Below are positions 1 to 11,854 of a stretch of 64,000 nt of DNA, piece by piece. The stretch's first letter is position 1, and each line of letters begins with the position of its first letter. The position numbers were made by a program, and so were the translations under genes. Source of the DNA: Liolophura sinensis (lineage: Eukaryota > Mollusca > Polyplacophora > Chitonida > Chitonidae); NCBI RefSeq assembly GCF_032854445.1, contig NC_088297.1, positions 308,001 through 372,000 on the forward strand, in the 5' to 3' direction. The notes beneath the pieces were generated by a model that searched no databases, was not told the origin of the DNA, and was given only the letters and a program-made list of their open reading frames with translations.

Positions 1-274
1 TTGCTGGGGATGACTCTTAAATGTGCACCTAATGTACGCAGATATGTGGTGGAAGGACAACATACAGGTTAACCACTAGCTCGCTACTTCTGCCTGGCCC
101 TTGACAAAAAGAGGCCACGCGTTCGAATCCAGCTCTCGTTGTTTGTTTGTGTAGGCTCTTCCAGGAACTCCTGCTTTCCCCACTCACAAGTTTTACCGTT
201 GTCTTACATTTTAGCACGTTTGCAATCAAATAATTTAAAAAACAATTGTTCAATGTACATTTCTTCTTGTTCAG

Positions 275-452
275 ACGAAAGATGCGTGAACTTGCCGTCA
301 ACTTCCAGGAGGCCATGATCAAACAACGCCGTGGGGTTTTTGACTGTGCTCAGCTGACCCAGGAATGTCACTCCTTCAAATACTGCTGTGATGGTTTGTC
401 CTGCAACAGAGACAACATCTTCGAATCTGGTGTCTGTGTACCAGACTTGTAG
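275..452 (+). CDS. Gene A0, terminal exon only: cystine-knot peptide precursor
   Basis: This is the last coding exon of a gene whose first two exons lie left of the window. It opens after an acceptor (ttcttgttcag) in the phase used by copies A1 and A2 and stops at TAG 450-452. It encodes the end of a propeptide, a dibasic Arg-Arg site, and a 39-residue mature region with six cysteines spaced C-x6-C-x5-CC-x4-C-x10-C, the inhibitor-cystine-knot (knottin) pattern. The mature region is identical to that of A2. The propeptide differs from A1 and A2 by Met for Leu and Val for Ala. Polyadenylation signals AATAAA lie at 479-484 and 638-643. The knottin fold is shared by toxins, protease and amylase inhibitors and antimicrobial or signalling peptides, so function is not assigned. 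Confidence 0.75.
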
Positions 453-2023
453 ACAAACCAATTAAATGGCCTAGTGAGAAATAAATTCAATGTAAGATTC
501 AATATGTATACCTGTGAAAACTACACAACGGAATAATGCAACCGTGTATCACCAGAATTTCAAATCGACGAATTTAAAATCGATGGCGTGTAGAAACGCT
601 AAGTATGTTCTAGAGGCTTATGTTAACTAACGTCCTAAATAAAGAAAGTTTACAGGAGTTGAATGTCTCGTGTGTTTTATGTGATTAGGAATAAAATCTC
701 ACAGCTCCATGATCAGCTGTTTTCGACCCTGCTGTCTCACTGATCACGTCATGGTGGACGGATGGAATAAGTCTTTCTGACGCAATGATTGTTGGCGCTA
801 ACATGTCAACCGTCTTCACAAATTGTTACTGTCACATTAATTGATAATTAAGATTAGACGTAAAATATCTCAAAGGATCTATGGCCAAACTGAATTATGT
901 ATTTATTAATAATCAAATGAATGCTCATGAATTTACACACATGGGTGGACCAAACCACAATGTGCGGACTACACCGCCCAACTTTCGCCATGTTCAGAAG
1001 AAATATCCCGATTCTGACTTAAAGCAGGAGCTCAAAGCAAGACCCTGATTCTAGCACGCGACCTCATTGATCATAGGCCAGACAGTCACAGAGAGTCTGA
1101 GCCAAGGAATCATAAATATTATTATAGACCTTATTTCAGTAGATGATCATATGGGTGATCGTATGAACTCTTGATGTCTGAGGTAAAGTAAGTCCAAGAT
1201 CTGTGTCGTTCGTAGAGAGATTTTAAAACTGCTGGATTCGTGTAAATGATCCATTCGCTTTCCCTCTCCCACGCAACCCCAGCGCTATCGTATAATCACA
1301 AAATTCTTGTGCACGATGCGTAATCAAAAGTTAAATCAATATTTGTAAATGATTTTTCATTGAAATACAAATTTCGATGAATTGTTCCTTATATTACCCT
1401 TTGCATTTTCCACTCCCTCCTCTGTTCTTCCGGTCTTGGCAATATTAGCGATTGTGCCCCCCCCCCCCTTCTCCCCCATAAACCTTTGTTTAAACCTCTG
1501 TTGATATCGAGTGGGAAATTCGCCGTATTTTGCAAAAGCATCGTAAACGTGATTACCAACATGTAGTTCCAATCTCGCTAATTGTGCTGGCGGGAATTTT
1601 TATCTGAAATATTTATTGTCTCTTTTTGTATCCATTATTAACACCTTCTGAAAGGATTTGGCTATTGTTGCCAAAAAACCCATCCTAATTTGGTTTAGCT
1701 ATACTTTCGAAGACAGCAATCTCGCAAGTACTGATTGGATCGGTGCTTTGTTTGCCAGATAAAAAGAATTCGTTTATATATATATAAACGCTCTCATCTG
1801 TTCTCAGGTCAGTGAAAGCCATTAATTGTGCTGTGTTATTTCTCCCATGATATATTGGATTTCTTCAGAGGTTGATATGTATTTAAAAAATATTTAAATC
1901 ATTTTGATTTTCCCAGGGGACTGTGCTATGTGCTGAATTAAGCACAACAGTTTACATCAATGTGTTGGCCATCACCACTTTATGGTGTAGCTTCTCGTGG
2001 AAAATGAATGGTCTTAATGAGGG

Positions 2024-2160
2024 TCACACAACAGTCGTCGACCGCTTACTGTCGTCAAGGACGCACGAACAGTAAGAGTGTGAATTCCACAAAATCGCTG
2101 TCCAGCACAGGGTTTGAACCCGTCCCACATGTGTCCGAACGATTAAGTACCGCTTATGAG
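2024..2160 (-). repeat. tRNA-derived SINE remnant (family 4)
   Basis: Read on the minus strand it contains a B-box-like GGGTTCAAACCC followed by 'gattttgtggaattcacact'. The same arrangement follows the B box of the element at 52,699. The equivalent copy in the next unit is at about 17,440-17,580, and a further fragment is at 48,870-48,965. Confidence 0.5.
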
Positions 2161-2603
2161 AATGTATTCGATTGACTCTCGACCAAAGCGATAGCGTGTG
2201 CGTAATTCTGTATCGCAAAAGGTGTTCAAATGAGACTCTTTCAGCCGGTAAGTCCGTTCTCGTTGCGTACGCATTGTTTGGTTCATGAAAAGTATACGCT
2301 GTGCCTTGCTTAGGCAAATCATTTATCATTTTATTCGGTGGATCATTTATTTAATACTTCTGCCAGACCTGGATTAAAGTTAATACCGGTCTTAATCCAA
2401 GTCCATGTTTTATCTACTTTAGAACAATGGTGCTCAAATTTATTACCAGCCTTAAGGCTGACCGTAGGATTTAAAACCGGTCTTAACTTTCAATACACTT
2501 TTGAACAACCAGTCCCTGTGTAGCTCGTCCTCCATTGTGACGTTATGAAGAAGATTGACCGTATATTTGTCACAATGTGTGGGGCTTCTGGTTGACCTAG
2601 CAG

Positions 2604-2645
2604 TGACGTCACAGACGTTGGAACGTCATAGATTTTGTGACGTCA
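2604..2645. promoter_or_regulatory. Two CRE palindromes upstream of gene B1
   Basis: Two perfect TGACGTCA octamers lie at 2,604-2,611 and 2,638-2,645, that is 94 and 60 bases before the B1 start codon, and a half site (tgacgtt) lies near 2,538. TGACGTCA is the consensus for CREB/ATF bZIP dimers. Both octamers are kept in the B2 copy, which has a third. Confidence 0.55.
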
Positions 2646-2697
2646 CAAAGATCTAGTACATAGAAACCATGTCGGTGCAGCTTGCCATAAGTTGAAG

Positions 2698-5600
2698 ATG
2701 AGGGTTGTACCGATTTTAGTTGTTTTATATCTTCTTTTGAGCGCGAAGTGGGCGATATTTGTGTCGATTCCCAGTCTGAAGGAACAGTGAGTATTGCTTT
2801 ACATTTGTCTGTGTTTGTCATCTCAATATCAATGGTATCATAACGGTTTATTTGACTACTGACTGTAAAAAATGATATTTTTGCTTTTAAGGCTACTTTC
2901 CGGTGCACAGTTAGGTATGTGCATGTATATGTCTAGTCCAACAGTAGACTTTTCACCATCCTCCTAGTCGATTATTGTATGGACGTAAAACTTGACACCA
3001 ACTAATGTGTTGCAGATGTAAAGAGAGAAGCGGCCTTGATCTTGTAGTAAAATGGATCAAGGCCGTGATTGGTCTCCCCGATCCAGAACCCCCATGGTGG
3101 AGACCGGCTGTGTGCAAATGGGTCAATCGGGAACCACATGGTAAACCTCATGCAATTCTTGTCATTCCCTACTCAGATATTCTCATCAACATTTCTCAAA
3201 CTTTAATGTTCTTTGTTAATCAATGATCTTGTAAGTTGGCTATCATGACAAACCGATTAGCCTCTAGCAGATTCCATGAAAAGACAGGCTTACCCTAGCC
3301 GTGTTTATCTGTGCACAATCACAACATAATGACTAAGAAACCTCTCACTAATGCGGTCGCTATGAGTTCAAGTCCACTTGACTTTATTCCCGGTCGTATG
3401 TGGGAAGAAAAAGTACGGCTTTATACACAATTATAATAATTGAATGTAAATCAGTCATCCACTATATACAGGTTAGATGAAATCTGAAGACACAGTTACC
3501 TGGAGTTTCCATGTAACCACGCAACTATTTCACGGTGACAAAAATGTGACATTTATCACTCTTTTTCTTTCTAAACTAGCCGTGAATAACAGTAAATGTA
3601 ATAGTAGTGTTATTATTTATATTATTTTATGTGCAGGTTATGTCGAGGCTTTTGTGATCGTCACAGCGTTGCTGCTTTTGTATAGCATGTGTTGGAGAAG
3701 GAAGAAGAAAACTAGTAAGTTCTTTTCAGTCCCTCTTTCCATAGAATGAGAAACAACCTTAGAACATGGACCGAGATAGACACAGCGCCATCTTGATGAT
3801 GTTTAATGTAGGATAACTCCTCAATACATACCCTTATGGCTAAATTGCTGACTTGTCTACCCTTCAATCCAGACGGCGCTATGTCTGTGTTGGGGCTTGG
3901 TTCATAACTCAAATAATCTGCTTCCTTTAAAACAAAGTTCCTATTTACTAGTTTCATTAAAATACGATGCACTTTTTTCATTTTTACAGTATATTTTGTT
4001 ACCAACTAAATTAATTGGCGATTTAAAATTAATTTTTGATTTTGATAAATGTCTAACCTTAACCACAGTCACGGTGTTAAGTTTCTTGCGGTGTTTATCA
4101 TCATCTTACAGGAGGCCGACAAGGCAGGAAGTTATGCAACAGGAAGCTTTCCCTGGAACCACAGAAATGCCGTAGTGAGTTAAATGGTGCGAAGTTTTTA
4201 ACAATTAAAGCTGGGTTAAAACAGCACAAATTCGAATCCCACATATTTAACTACACGAAAGCGTACACGTATGCGCCGTTCAGTCCTAGGAATTGTTCCG
4301 TATGTATAAAATGTTTTGGTAACTACAAACTGCTTAACTTGCGGATGTCTTGAACATAGGACGGATCGAGGTGTTGCCTTTCCGTCAACACCCAGGTAGC
4401 GGGCCCGATTCCAGCTTCTGTTTTTGTGAAAACCTCTCCTTTTTTGTCCTTATCGTTCTGTGGTTCACTCGACTGTGAGAGATTTGTTTTTCTCCGTTCT
4501 GACTGTGGTATGTTCATGAATAACACGGATGAGATAATACTGGGAATATGAACATTGATTTAAGAAATTAGCAGAAAAGAGAACGTATTGATTTCCTCTG
4601 GCCGATTACTTAGAGAGTCCGACTCTGAAAACAGTGACTCCAGAAACTGGTTCTCTGTCTTGACATCTCCCCTAATCAGGGGATTGGTCTAAGATTGAGC
4701 CAGGCCGGTTACAGTATAAAGTGTTTAACTGGAGCTTCTCGTATAGGGTGTTCGGAACGGCGCCTATATCTCAACGACAGAGAGACGAGATGAGACCGAA
4801 AAAATTAGAAGAATTCTTACACATGACTTTTGCTGATTTATTTATTTATATCATTCACCTAATTCCACCTCTGTTTATTTAATGTTTAATATTATACTCA
4901 CTTGCTTATACGACGGCAGTCAGTTTTAAATGTGAAAGAACAGAAGCGCACTCGTATAAACCGCCTACCTTTGGCAAGTAAGTAGCGTACACATAAGCTC
5001 GTCATGTTTCATCAGGACAACTGGTCTTCAGTGTGCGAACGGCTACATGTATATCAGCTTCTTGCTGTCATCTAGGACTTACGAGCAGCGAGAGCGAAAA
5101 TCTGGAAAACAGGATTTTTCCCTTATAGAAAGGCTTCTGTGATTGTCTGTAAAACATCTTTTATATTTATTGCTTTATATAGATGCACAGGCCAAACGCT
5201 GTATGGACCTGTTGCCAACAAAAAGGAAGTTTGATGGAAGCATCAATATAGAACACGTGAGTACAGTGATTCAGTTTTAAAAAACAGAAACAAAATACAG
5301 ATTTTTCGAACTGTTGTTCGATCCTCAAGCGTGAATATGTGTCTGTATACCTACACTGAAAAAACAAATGTTTATTATTTAAACATATCTCTGCAACAGA
5401 TAATAAACGTGGTTAACAAATTAATCCCTTTCAGTAAATGTCAGTAACACGCGCACACACTATGATGAATGCTTATTTTTAACATCTTCACGGTGTGTTT
5501 ATTTTTCACTTACGCTTGTATGTTTTATCAATATATTGATTTATTTTATAAATACATGCAGTATTTTATAAATACTCACATTTATGGTATAAATGCAATA

Positions 5601-6269
5601 ATTTATGTTGTAAATTGAACGGGTTTTTTGCTTCAACGAAATGATTTAAGGTTTTCAATGTATATGATCAACATTATAAAGTGGTCACTGTCCTATTATC
5701 GGTTGTTGGATAAATATGTTTAAGTATTAAACGTGTTGCAGTTAAGCATCAAGCATGTTTAGTATTTGTTGCAAAGAGATGTTTAATGTTAAACTTTTGT
5801 TTTGTTTTTTTTTTCAGTGTAGACGAGTTTTTGCAGGCACCGGACTATCCCTCAAAAAACGATGACTGAAATATATACAGACTAATAACTGAATGATGTC
5901 TCTTTGCAGGGCCAACCCCGGGGACAGAGCAGATACCAGCAGCTGGTACTCGGGCCTGTGTCAGTTACATTTCAAGCCATTCGAGCTGTTATTCTGACAT
6001 ATTTTAAAGCCCTGGGATTATCTGAGAAAGACCTAAAGTTCACCAGCAAGATACGCGACAACGGTACGCCTGAGTTTCTAGGCATATGCTCAAAAAACAT
6101 CTGGTTCGCTGTGGTGCTGGTACCAGACGAAGGCATCAACGTGCAGGTTCAGTGCTTGGGGCCAGCACGTGGCCTGATTATGGAGGTGGCCTATCAGACC
6201 TACCACGTGACTTACAGGGGTTTTGTGCTCAGGGATGAGGGCACAAGCCTTCTGTATGGCTCTGGGTAG
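2698..6269 (+). CDS. Gene B1: uncharacterised single-pass membrane protein, 262 aa, six exons
   Basis: Exons 2698-2786, 3016-3140, 3637-3714, 4112-4174, 5183-5256 and 5910-6269 (TAG) join in phase with GT-AG introns. Residues 1-16 form a hydrophobic signal-like segment. Residues ~31-71 are a short ectodomain with two cysteines (31, 63) and Trp/Pro-rich PEPPWWRP. Residues ~74-91 are a membrane span followed by RRKKK, which predicts a type I orientation. The stretch 92-143 is basic with three further cysteines. Residues 144-262, all in the last exon, look like a compact alpha/beta domain; I do not recognise the family. AATAAA is at 6718-6723. Every exon and splice site is kept in B2. Exon structure is well supported by the paralogue comparison; function is unknown. 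Confidence 0.8.
3774..3891. repeat. Short element with imperfect terminal inverted repeats, MITE-like
   Basis: It lies inside intron 3 of B1. The left end 'agacacagcgccatcttgat' is roughly the reverse complement of the right end 'ccagacggcgctatgtct', enclosing about 75 bases. It is also present in B2 (19,197-19,315), so it predates the duplication. Confidence 0.45.
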
Positions 6270-6717
6270 AAAAGATAGGTCACAGGCTGGTCAGGATGTG
6301 GTGAATAATCTCACTGCAATCTGTTGAAAATTATTGTCCTTGTACTTCTTACTTATCTGTGCAAGCCCTTCAAACTGACCAACCGCTGGGTATACAAGCT
6401 TGTCGCGTGTGTAAATTTAGAAATTTGGTATAAACTAGACGCCAGTAGTTATGGCTAGAAGAAATAAGTTGTATTAACCATTCAGTGTTTGTTTCGATCA
6501 TTTTGGTAACTGGTTATTTGCTCTGTCAACCAGTCTCTGAGGAGCTTGTATAGCTGGTTCCCGACCTAAGTCTGTAATTGCCTCAGCTTGATGTCGTTTG
6601 AAATCAGACCTCGGAAACCAGAATCAGAATGAGACGTTCGCTTCAAATTTGTGAATACAACATCCCGCCTACGTGTTCTCTATTTTTATCCGTACAGGTA
6701 TACTCTACCTCTTTCTA

Positions 6718-6723
6718 AATAAA
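6718..6723 (+). terminator. Polyadenylation signal of gene B1
   Basis: AATAAA about 450 bases after the stop codon; the same signal in the same context lies at 22,132-22,137 for B2. Confidence 0.5.
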
Positions 6724-6863
6724 CGAATATATTTAAATGAACAAAAAAAAAATACAGAAGCATGTGTTGTTCTTTTTATAGTTGTTACTTCATTCAAATT
6801 GTGTGAAAGGTAAAAAAACAGATATTACGATGAGTTTGTGTAACAAACTTAAAAACATACATT

Positions 6864-7245
6864 TGAACCTTGATTGCTCTGATTTACCTGCTGATTGAGA
6901 AGATAATTTTGTGAACCTTGATTGCTTTGATTTACCTGCTGATTAAGAAGATAATTTTGTGAACCTTGATTGCTCTGATTTACCTGCTGATTAAGAAGAT
7001 AGTTTTTGAACCTTGATTGCTCTGATTTACCTGCTGATTAAGAAAATAATTTTGTGAACCTTGATTGCTCTGATTTACCTGCTGATTAAGAAGATAACTT
7101 TTTGAACCTTGATTGCTCTGATTTACCTGCTGATTAAGAAGATAATTTTTGAACCTTGATTGCTCTGATTTACCTGCTGATTAAGAAGATAGTTTTTTTA
7201 ACCTTCATTGCTCTGATGCCGTGTAGATTTACCTGCTGATTAATA
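6864..7245. repeat. 47-bp minisatellite, seven units plus a degenerate one
   Basis: The phrase 'gaaccttgattgctctgat' recurs with a period of about 46-49 bases. The homologous place in the next unit (22,276-22,520) has four full units plus the same degenerate last one, so unit number has changed since duplication. Confidence 0.9.
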
Positions 7246-7725
7246 AGACAAAGCATAAGATTGCTTGTTGGAATCCGGGACTTTTGTTACGCTTGCCTCT
7301 TTGGGTCTATACAGCTATGTTTGTTAAGTAACGGGTGAAGGTCACTGGTGTACACTGGGTTCTGGGGTTTCCTGAACCATCATTTTCATTGTTAACACAT
7401 AATTGAAGGCGTTCGCGGCGATAAACACCAATTAAACAGAGCCCTCCCCCACCCTGTATGGTTAAGCGTACGTCATGGTCATTGTTTACGGAATACCACT
7501 GAGGGAATGACATTTACAGTGAGTGCATAACTGCGCCCACCAGTGAAGCCATACTTAAAGATAAAAATAAGGGGAAAAAATAACAGTTACATTGCTCTGA
7601 TGGGCCTTGTAGTGAATCCATGCTGATAAATGTGATTAAAAAAACAACGAAACAACAACACTAAAAGTTGACATCCACGCCCTACAGTGAATTCATATCG
7701 AAATATAAATGTGAAGAAAAAAAGT

Positions 7726-8062
7726 GTCAGTGCTCGGGGTTTAACCTCAAACTTAACATTTCTTCAGTAATATAACGACGAATGAGCCGTTATAGAGTAT
7801 GTAATGTCTCGTTTTTGTATGACGGATTTACACCATTCGTTTATCCAGTGCTGCTTCACTGAAACGACTTACCTAAGGCAAGTAAGCCACCCTACGGGTG
7901 ATACGGGTCAACCAGTCGTTGCACTACCACCTTAATGCTGAACGGCAAGCGAGGAACCTACAACTACCACTTTTAAGGCCTTAAGTGTGACCCGACCCAG
8001 GAAACACCATGGATCTTTCGCTCCCGAAGCGGACGCTCTACCAACTGAGCCATTGGGGACGG
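7726..8062 (-). repeat. tRNA-derived SINE (family 2)
   Basis: On the minus strand it begins with a tRNA-like head containing TGGCTCAGTTGGTAGAGCG (A-box-like) and then a ~260-base body. The same body recurs at 22,847-23,201 and 54,703-55,046. The head lacks intact tRNA stems and a good B box, so it is not a tRNA gene. Confidence 0.75.
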
Positions 8063-8489
8063 TTGAAGACAAAAAAAAGAACACTAGCAGTGTACAATTA
8101 GGCCCTGTAACAAATCCATGTTGAATGACAAATGCGAAGAAGAAAACATTTACAGTGCAGAACCACGCCCCCCCCCCCCCCTAATGAATCCACACTGAAA
8201 GATAAACGTGAAGAAAAAGACAAGACTTACTGTGCACAACTTGGCACCACAATAAATTGATAGTCATCGTACAGTCAATCATATGGGATTCTCAGTGTCA
8301 GTAACTACAGGAAAAAATTCTAAAGCAATTTGACTGTTGACTGTTGCAAAATATGGTGTTTCTAGGTTCACACATGTTCTTGTCACGATATGGCTGAATT
8401 GTCGCTTGTGGGTTAAGTCATTCCTTCACTCAGTCAGTCATGCTTTAAGACATTTTACACGAACAGATATATAGAGCAAAGCTATTATT

Positions 8490-8894
8490 ATTTATTTTCC
8501 TGATGCTGGCTTCCTCTCCGGTCGTACACGGGACGGTCTAGGAGCAACTTGCAGATGGTCATAGGTTCCCTACCCCTTCCTCGCTTTGCCCTGCTTCCTC
8601 ACACCATAACAGTGGCCGCCGTCGGTTAAAAGATATATTTTTGAGAAGGGCGTAAAACATGAATTAAATTTATTTATTTATTTGGTTGGTGTTTTACGCA
8701 GTACTCAAGAATATTTCACTTATACGACAGCGGAAACCCTCGACCATCCGCAGGTTGCTGGCAGACCTTGACAAGTACGGCCGTAGACGAAGCCAGCATG
8801 AGCGGAACTTGAACTCACAGCGACCGCATTGATGAGAGGCTTCATGGTCATTACGCTGCCCTAGCGCGCTAACCAACTGAGTCACGGAGCCGCC
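8490..8894. repeat. Tail-to-tail pair of SINE copies (family 1)
   Basis: A diverged plus-strand copy (8,490-8,665, lacking its tRNA head) meets a full-length minus-strand copy (8,668-8,894). The latter has the A-box-like GTGACTCAGTTGGTTAGCGCG near its head. They abut through the ATTT/AAAT tail. The same pair is at 23,630-24,025. Confidence 0.75.
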
Positions 8895-9619
8895 CTCCCC
8901 TCTCCCAATGAAGCAAATACAAATAAATAAGGTACTTAGTGTACAGTCACGATGCAGTATCAATGTTTATCCAACTCTACTCAACCTGAGGACAGAGCCT
9001 TCATAACATTATAGGTACAGTTGAAATAAAAACGTAAACAAGACCACTTTTCTACCCACGCTTGCTTTATAAGAGGAAAGGGTGTGTAATGCAACACACA
9101 GCGTTTAAAAACACTGTTTTGGACTTCACAAACGTACAACATTTGATACATTATATATATTGCATACGTGTAACATTTGGGAGTTCGTTGAAAAGTAATT
9201 CTAGGTATGTTGCAATAAAACTTCATATAGTTTAAACAGATTTCATATTAGGGTAATTTACAATTAAATGGAACTTTTCTTTGGGAATTTAAATGTTGTT
9301 TTACAGGTTGTCTATCTGAACTATGATTGGTGCAATTTACTTGCTACAAATTTGCCAGCGGCCAGTGACTGGAGGGGAAATCCCCAGTTGAACTAATGGA
9401 GGAGGGCAACGCTCTTGTTATATGAATGCAGATTAATATACAGACTTGGCTTAGAAAATGTCACGTCGGTCTCATCTAATTACGCCAATTCCTTCATAGA
9501 TGTTGCCTGTTAGAATAAGAGTTCAAAAACGCCATCGCCATTATCTGAAAAGGTTAATCACAGATTGATTTTGTATGGAAACCCAGACGTGACACTGTTG
9601 GATCCTAAGTTCATTCTGA

Positions 9620-9860
9620 CCAAACCTCGTGGAGACGTGTACAACTTACACGATTTGTAAGTGCACGTAGGGTAATGGTTGACACAAGTTCAGACTGAAC
9701 AGGCCTTGGTGAAGACCTGTACAGCTTACAGGTATCCTCATGATTTGTACATACGCGTAAGGTATTGGTTCAAGCACGTTTGGACTGAGCAGGCCTCGTG
9801 TACAGCTTACACGTATCCTCATAGTGTATCCATACACGTAGGGTAGTGGTTCACACAGGA
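9620..9860. repeat. Triple ~85-bp tandem repeat
   Basis: Three diverged units share 'gtgtacagcttacacg' and 'cgtagggtaatggtt'-like blocks. Present also at 24,745-24,985. The repeated minus-strand open frame over it is a by-product of the repeat. Confidence 0.55.
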
Positions 9861-11735
9861 TGAGGAGTTTTGAAATGCTTCTAGAGTGGCATTTTTTGAA
9901 AACAGTTATACACGGTGTCCAAGAACAGTTCAATATCAGACAAATAAAATGGTAATTTATGGGAACATAACTCCTTTAAAAACACGTGCTAAAACATGTT
10001 TACGACACATTAGCTTAAAAAATATTCTCACTACAGTAACCCCCCCAACTTCCTCTGCTAAAGACTTCATTCTTGCAGATGGTCTAAGGCTAAAAATTCA
10101 AGGTTCAAACCCAGCATTCGTGTGTTGATTGGCAAATGGTGACACATAATCGTTGAAATCAAGCCCCTTGACAGTTTACTTCTGCCAGGGTTTTATTCTA
10201 AGTCTTCGTGTAGATGCTTTAAATGGGAAATAGAATCATTTCTGACTGGATGGTATTAGAGTTAGACAAGTCTGGGCTATACCTGTGAATTTTAGGTATG
10301 GCATTTTTATTCAAGCGTTGTCAAATCTTTTGAGTTTAACCTCCGAATCCCCCCACAGTCACTCAGTGTTGACTCTGTATATCTTTAACTAGTAGCAAAT
10401 TACTTACCTCTAGGACCATGGCTTTAGAAGAGTGAGGTTAAAACATATGCACTGATGTTAATTGAAATATATTAGACGTTACTGGTATAGAAATACTCAG
10501 CTGTATTGTTATCACATTAAATATACGCTTTAGAGCAATGCAAAGGGACCAGGCCACGGATATGCTTTGTTCACAACGGTTTATGGACGAATACAATGGA
10601 AGACCCATGTACAAAACTAGTATTATTTGCGGGTAATGCAGAGGATCCCCATTTCCGTCATTTACATATATGTAGTGTTTTAACGAAGTTAAATTGTTTT
10701 GTGAAACTGAACTGCCCAGTTGAGAAATAAACAGATGCCGGAGAAGACGAGGAAAAGGAGGGAGAAGTAAAAATGTCACCTTAGGTGGACGACCACTACC
10801 GCCTACAACGCACGCCAATAAGGATTCACATACAAGAGATAGCATGCGAAAACAATATAATTAAAAAGATACATCATAGACAGTAAAACGAGAGCAGCGA
10901 CGACCGTGTGATAGCTGGCATATGGTTACACGTAACCGATAAAATACAGCCTCTTGTCAACTTACTTCAATCAAGGTGTTATTTTAACTCTTCATGTAAA
11001 CGCATATATTTTGTTGCAATTTACACGCCCCCTACCACCTTAGATTAAACAGGATTTTTTTTTTAAAAAAAAAAAAGGGGGGAGGGGGGCAGGGGCTCAC
11101 TTTTTTAGGCATAGTGATTAGGCATCACTGGTCTTAAAATACTCAAAATGCTGATTTGTCACATTTAACAGAAAATCACATTAAAACAAAGGGGCCAGGC
11201 GTCGGGGATATCTAGTCCACCAGCAGAATCCTGGTTTATACTGACTACAGGAATATGCATAAGAGGGTCATCGGGTTTCAGTTTTCTCGGGCAGAACTTT
11301 CACATACTCTTAGCACAATGTGCAAATCAAAATATATCAACAAATATCAATAATTAAAAAATTTATCCCTATAACAAAAAATTGTCATACATTTTGACAT
11401 ATACTCTAACTAGAAAGGAACAAATCCCCAGGTGTCACGTGGTGATGACACCAAATACTGATATGAACGTTCAGTTGTTACCTGGCATGACTTCTGAATG
11501 AGTTAATTTTATGATTGCTGTTTTTCGTTTTAAATTAATTATACCAAATATTTTGTACTAAAGTAGTTTTGTGGTGAAAATTAACCAATGTTTATTGTTT
11601 GTTTGTTTAATGTGTAACCTCAATGTTCTTCCTTCTTGGCTTCTGTACACTGCTGGTGTCAATGTCCTCTAAACCGACCGTTCCCAAAAACGTCTTAATT
11701 GACCAGATTAACTACCACCTATGAGCCTAATAGGG

Positions 11736-11806
11736 CCAATCATTGTTGCAATCTAGCAGCATTTCTGCCTATATATGTGGGAGCTTCAGGGGTTATGATA
11801 TTCACT
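11736..11806 (+). promoter_or_regulatory. Putative core promoter of gene A1
   Basis: CCAAT at 11,736-11,740, TATATAT at 11,770-11,776 and an initiator-like TTCACT at 11,801-11,806, with the TATA box about 34 bases before the presumed start. This would give a 5' UTR of about 50 bases before the ATG at 11,855. The A2 copy has the same layout with a better TATA box and no CCAAT. Confidence 0.5.
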
Positions 11807-11854
11807 GTTCACCCTACTGTCGTTAACGTCACCGCAAGATCAACAACACCGACC

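Larger units (their letters stand above)
453..2697. other. Intergenic region between gene A0 and gene B1
   Basis: It holds the 3' UTR of A0, the inferred array junction near 1,491, a C-tract (about 1,457-1,468), a minus-strand SINE remnant (about 2,024-2,160) and the CRE-rich upstream region of gene B1. No coding region is supported. Bases ~1,211-1,750 are absent from the matching place in the next unit (about 17,080). Confidence 0.7.
6270..11854. other. Intergenic region between B1 and A1
   Basis: It contains the ~450-nt 3' UTR of B1, a 47-bp minisatellite, a tRNA-derived SINE, an inverted pair of SINE copies, an ~85-bp triple repeat (9,620-9,860), pieces of a dispersed ~300-bp repeat (10,120-10,580 and 10,870-11,190), a homopurine tract (11,050-11,095) and the A1 promoter. 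No convincing coding region was seen on either strand. Confidence 0.7.

Noticed and set aside
2609-2908. Minus-strand open frame opposite gene B exon 1, present in both units
   Set aside because: Conserved only because the duplication is recent; it lies antisense to a well-supported exon and has no recognisable domain.
6864-7245. CRISPR-like direct repeats
   Set aside because: Units are directly adjacent with no unique spacers, and the genome is clearly an animal's; it is a minisatellite.
8000-8062. Possible tRNA gene on the minus strand
   Set aside because: Only the A box is good; stems do not pair and a ~260-base SINE body follows. The same applies at 23,150, 34,300, 41,015, 52,710 and 55,000.
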